Shown: piece after piece, positions 3,713 through 5,778 of the stretch
Layout of the letters: each line of letters starts with the position of its first letter
Numbering within the stretch: the stretch's first letter is position 1
DNA from: Nanobdellota archaeon
GTDB lineage: Archaea; Nanobdellota; Nanobdellia; Pacearchaeales; GW2011-AR1
Assembly (NCBI GenBank): GCA_022563455.1
Contig: JADFNI010000048.1
Coordinates: forward strand, 1-5,778
DNA: 5,778 nucleotides
Direction of reading: 5' to 3'
Notes under the pieces: model-generated
Database searches by the model: none
What the model was told of the DNA's origin: nothing
The model's input: the letters and a program-made list of their open reading frames with translations, nothing else
Program-made: the position numbers and the translations under genes

Positions 3713-5251
3713 TTATTTTCTCCAGAATTTCATGTTTCTAAGTTTAGTTATGTCATTTTTGTAGAGCTCTCGAAGATCTTTTATTTCGAAAAATTCTGTT
3801 ATTATTCTATCGAATCCTTGTCCCCAAGCAAGGACTGGAATATGCTTTCCAAACATTGGAATTGTAACTTCTGGCCTAAACATTCCAGCGCCCCCAAGTT
3901 CAACCCATTCTTTTCGGTCTGTATGAAAGAAATCTATTTCTAGACTCGGTTCTGTATATGCAAAATAAGCGGGCCTTACTCTGATTTTATTGTAGCCCAT
4001 TTTCTTATAAAACTCCTTCAAATATCCAATTAACTGTCTAAAGTTTGCATTCTCATCAATTACCATTCCTTCTGCTTGATTAAATTCGAACCCATGGCTC
4101 CAATCTACTGTCTCATTTCTGAAACATTTTCCAAGAGCAAAGTATTTTGAAGGAAATTTGGAATTTTTTCCAATCTCTCTTAGTTTTCTTATTGATAAGG
4201 AAGTTGTATGTGGTCTAAGTAAAACGCGTCTGGCATCTTCTTCATTCCAAGTAGACTGCCATCCAAGACTGCCATCCACACCCCCTTCGTGTGCCTTTTG
4301 AACGTTGAATACTATGCAATCTTCTTTCTTCTTTAGTCTTTCTGGAATCTTCCCTCTAAGCCCTTTCAAATAAAATGTATCTTGCATTTCTCTTACAGGA
4401 TGATCTTGAGCAGTAAACAATGTATCAAAAACCCAAAATCCTGTATCAACCATATTTCCATTCATTTCTTTAAAGCCCATTTCAAGCCAAATATTTTTAG
4501 CATAATCTTTTGACTGTTCTACAAAATGCCTCTTTCCGCCGTGAATTTTTGGAACGGAAGTTGTTAAATCATATCGTCTAAACTTTTTACCCTTCCAAAT
4601 GTTTTGCTTTAAAATCTTTGGAGTAAGAGATTCAATCATATTTCCTTCAAGCTTCATTTTGGAGATCTTTTCCCCAAGAGAAGTTAGCTTAACTTCGATA
4701 TTAATCTTTTCTACAATTTCTACAATTTCTTTTCTGGACTTCAAATTTTCGTATGCTAAGGAATCTTGAGGCTCCATTTGATCAACCTCAAGTGGAAGTT
4801 TTTCCATAAAAATTTCTTCAAGCATCTTTTTGGAAATATTCACACTTCCCTTAAGAAGGCTAACTCGTCCCTCTTTTATTTCTACAACTGCTTTCTTCTT
4901 TAAAGTTCCAAGAGCAATTCGCGCTTCATTTTCATTTAGAGAACAAATATTTTTTATTTCTCCAATAGGAATTGTTTTTTTCTCAGTTAATTTATTTAAC
5001 AAAATCCTTTCTGGTAGGTCTTTTTTTAGATAATTAATTCCGAGGATACCTAAAACTACAAACTTTTTAGAGCTTGATTTTGTTTTAACTAGATCCTTAT
5101 TTAATAAAAAGCCTATGGCCCTTTTTGTAGTTGTCTTGTCTACTGAAGAATTCTTTGAAATATCATTGATATTTGAATAACTAGAAGTTATATTTGGTAA
5201 AACGGACCTTTCAATTGGAGATAGTGATTCTATAATTGTTTTTTCATCCAT
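3713..5251 (-). CDS. pheS: Phenylalanine--tRNA ligase alpha subunit (archaeal type)
   Basis: The catalytic subunit of PheRS (EC 6.1.1.20) uses ATP to activate phenylalanine and transfers it to tRNA-Phe. The 512-residue length fits archaeal/eukaryal PheS. Residues 1-200 hold winged-helix-like segments that in this family contact tRNA. The class II core (about 220-512) shows motif 1 around 275-295 (DTLFTAQDHPVREMQDTFYL), the substrate-loop segment LLRPHTTSLS (344-353), motif 2 FRNETVDWSHGFEFNQAEGM (377-396), the phenylalanine-pocket stretch YFAYTEPSLEIDF (429-441), GGAGMFRPE (453-461), and motif 3 GQGFDR (477-482). All expected motifs are present and intact. It is the first gene of the pheST pair. 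The ATG at 5251 lies 24.5 nt after a TTAAAAAA box, so the mRNA is probably leaderless. Confidence 0.97.
   Translation of the reverse strand: MDEKTIIESLSPIERSVLPNITSSYSNINDISKNSSVDKTTTKRAIGFLLNKDLVKTKSSSKKFVVLGILGINYLKKDLPERILLNKLTEKKTIPIGEIKNICSLNENEARIALGTLKKKAVVEIKEGRVSLLKGSVNISKKMLEEIFMEKLPLEVDQMEPQDSLAYENLKSRKEIVEIVEKINIEVKLTSLGEKISKMKLEGNMIESLTPKILKQNIWKGKKFRRYDLTTSVPKIHGGKRHFVEQSKDYAKNIWLEMGFKEMNGNMVDTGFWVFDTLFTAQDHPVREMQDTFYLKGLRGKIPERLKKKEDCIVFNVQKAHEGGVDGSLGWQSTWNEEDARRVLLRPHTTSLSIRKLREIGKNSKFPSKYFALGKCFRNETVDWSHGFEFNQAEGMVIDENANFRQLIGYLKEFYKKMGYNKIRVRPAYFAYTEPSLEIDFFHTDRKEWVELGGAGMFRPEVTIPMFGKHIPVLAWGQGFDRIITEFFEIKDLRELYKNDITKLRNMKFWRK
3720..3723 (-). promoter_or_regulatory. Shine-Dalgarno-like GGAG for pheT
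   Basis: GGAG lies 8 nt upstream of the pheT ATG, inside the Trp-Arg codons at the end of pheS. It supports the ATG at 3711 and contrasts with the promoter-proximal genes here, which appear leaderless. Confidence 0.65.
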
Positions 5252-5270
5252 AGAATCTAATAGATCGGTG

Positions 5271-5280
5271 CTTTTTTAAG
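5271..5280 (-). promoter_or_regulatory. Candidate TATA box for the pheST operon
   Basis: On the minus strand CTTAAAAAAG includes TTAAAAAA, centred 24.5 nt upstream of the pheS ATG. The purine-rich flank ACTAAACC, lying in the last codons of the upstream RCK gene, could act as a BRE. The box is weaker than the ATTTATAAAT boxes elsewhere in the window, and co-transcription from the upstream gene across the 31-bp gap cannot be excluded. Confidence 0.5.
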
Positions 5281-5282
5281 GT

Positions 5283-5778
5283 TTAGTAAAGAACCTTGTG
5301 AATATTTCTAAGTTTTCTTATATGATCTCTTTTGGCCCTTTTAAGATCTAATTTATGATTCTTGAGGATTGCTGAAATCTTTTCTCCTGCAAGTATTTTT
5401 GGTGTGATTACATAATCTGCACCGTTTTCATAAAGCCTAATTGTTTCACTTATTCTACCTCCAGTAACTATAACCTTTGTTTTGGGACTGGTTCTTTTTA
5501 TAATATTTAATAAATGCAAGTTATCGTTATAATCTGGAACGGTGGAAACAACCAACTTTAATCTTTTTGAATTAACTTTACTAAGTATTTCTGGACTTAC
5601 GATGTCTCCATATATGCATGAGATTTTGTGCTTCATAAGAACATTAATTATTTCTGGATTATAGTCAATTACCAGAAGCTTCTTTTTATCTTTTATAAGC
5701 TCTTTTAAAAGAATAGCACCCATTCTGTGAGCACCTATAAGGAGAATTTCTTTTTCTCCATCGTTTTTGTATTCAAGT
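5283..5778 (-). CDS. RCK/TrkA-N domain protein, probable C-terminus of a Kef-type cation:proton antiporter, 5' end outside window
   Basis: The frame stays open from the stop at 5285-5283 to the window edge, giving 164 visible residues. The internal Met at 5723 is not a credible start because it falls inside the first nucleotide-binding loop. The visible part is an RCK_N Rossmann fold. Strand 1 with its glycine loop is ILLIGAHRMG (11-20), the acidic end of strand 2 is LLVIDYNPE, strand 3 is CIYGDIVSPEIL, and then come VVSTVPDYNDN, KVIVTGG and GADYVITPKILAGEKI. The second glycine of the usual GxGxxG is His (GAHRMG), as I recall in some archaeal antiporter RCK domains. Such domains bind NAD(H) or ATP and gate potassium channels or CPA2 antiporters. 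A short basic tail (about 145-164) follows, without an obvious RCK_C domain. Fusion to a membrane antiporter is inferred; a free-standing TrkA-like subunit is the alternative. Confidence 0.8.
   Translation of the reverse strand, partial: LEYKNDGEKEILLIGAHRMGAILLKELIKDKKKLLVIDYNPEIINVLMKHKISCIYGDIVSPEILSKVNSKRLKLVVSTVPDYNDNLHLLNIIKRTSPKTKVIVTGGRISETIRLYENGADYVITPKILAGEKISAILKNHKLDLKRAKRDHIRKLRNIHKVLY

Noticed and set aside
3482..3943. A 153-codon plus-strand ORF across the pheS-pheT junction
   Set aside because: It lies entirely antisense to the strongly conserved pheS and pheT sequence, shows no family motif and has no TATA box at leaderless distance.
4830..5033. A 67-codon plus-strand ORF within pheS
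   Set aside because: It is a shadow of the pheS winged-helix region, with no promoter or recognisable domain.
5283..5723. A complete 146-residue TrkA-like protein starting at the Met at 5723
   Set aside because: The frame continues upstream to the window edge and the first Rossmann strand and glycine loop (ILLIGAHRMG) begin before that Met, so the true start is outside the window.

Overview
The window looks like part of an AT-rich archaeal chromosome, probably from a small-genome (DPANN-like, Woesearchaeota/Pacearchaeota-type) lineage. This rests on several observations. Both phenylalanyl-tRNA synthetase subunits are of the archaeal/eukaryal type. The tRNA-Thr has the archaeal U73 discriminator and no encoded CCA. 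Most protein genes start about 25 nt downstream of a TATA box, so their mRNAs are probably leaderless. One gene encodes a membrane-anchored protein with a poly-glycine linker. The lineage is inferred from style, not from a marker comparison.

Layout. 1-439 (minus) is the start of a gene, cut by the window edge, for a class I synthetase-like (HUP-fold) protein with a PHLG (HIGH-like) motif. 448-606 (minus) is a 52-codon ORF that may be the decayed start of a minimal nucleotidyltransferase. 614-816 is a non-coding array built from pieces of the tRNA-Thr 3' end, 14-bp palindromes and two related hairpins. 818-890 (minus) is tRNA-Thr(GGT). 943-1422 (plus) is an unrecognised acidic helical protein. 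It is divergent from the tRNA and apparently shares one palindromic TATA box with it. 1425-2024 (minus) is a secreted or anchored six-cysteine protein, tail to tail with its neighbour with 2 bp between. 2047-3711 (pheT) and 3713-5251 (pheS), both minus, form a tight operon. 5283-5778 (minus) is the C-terminal part of an RCK/TrkA-N protein, probably a Kef-type cation:proton antiporter, whose start lies beyond the window.

How the genes work together. pheS and pheT encode the two subunits of one enzyme and are joined by a 1-nt gap with an internal Shine-Dalgarno-like GGAG. With tRNA-Thr and the HUP protein, the window has a translation theme, but the other genes show no evident functional link to it.

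Most worth a second look are (i) the region downstream of tRNA-Thr, where the tRNA 3' end is repeated and two hairpins differ by a compensatory base-pair change, and (ii) the tRNA itself, where the nearly universal G19-C56 tertiary pair appears as A19-U56. No complete new defence or mobile system is visible.
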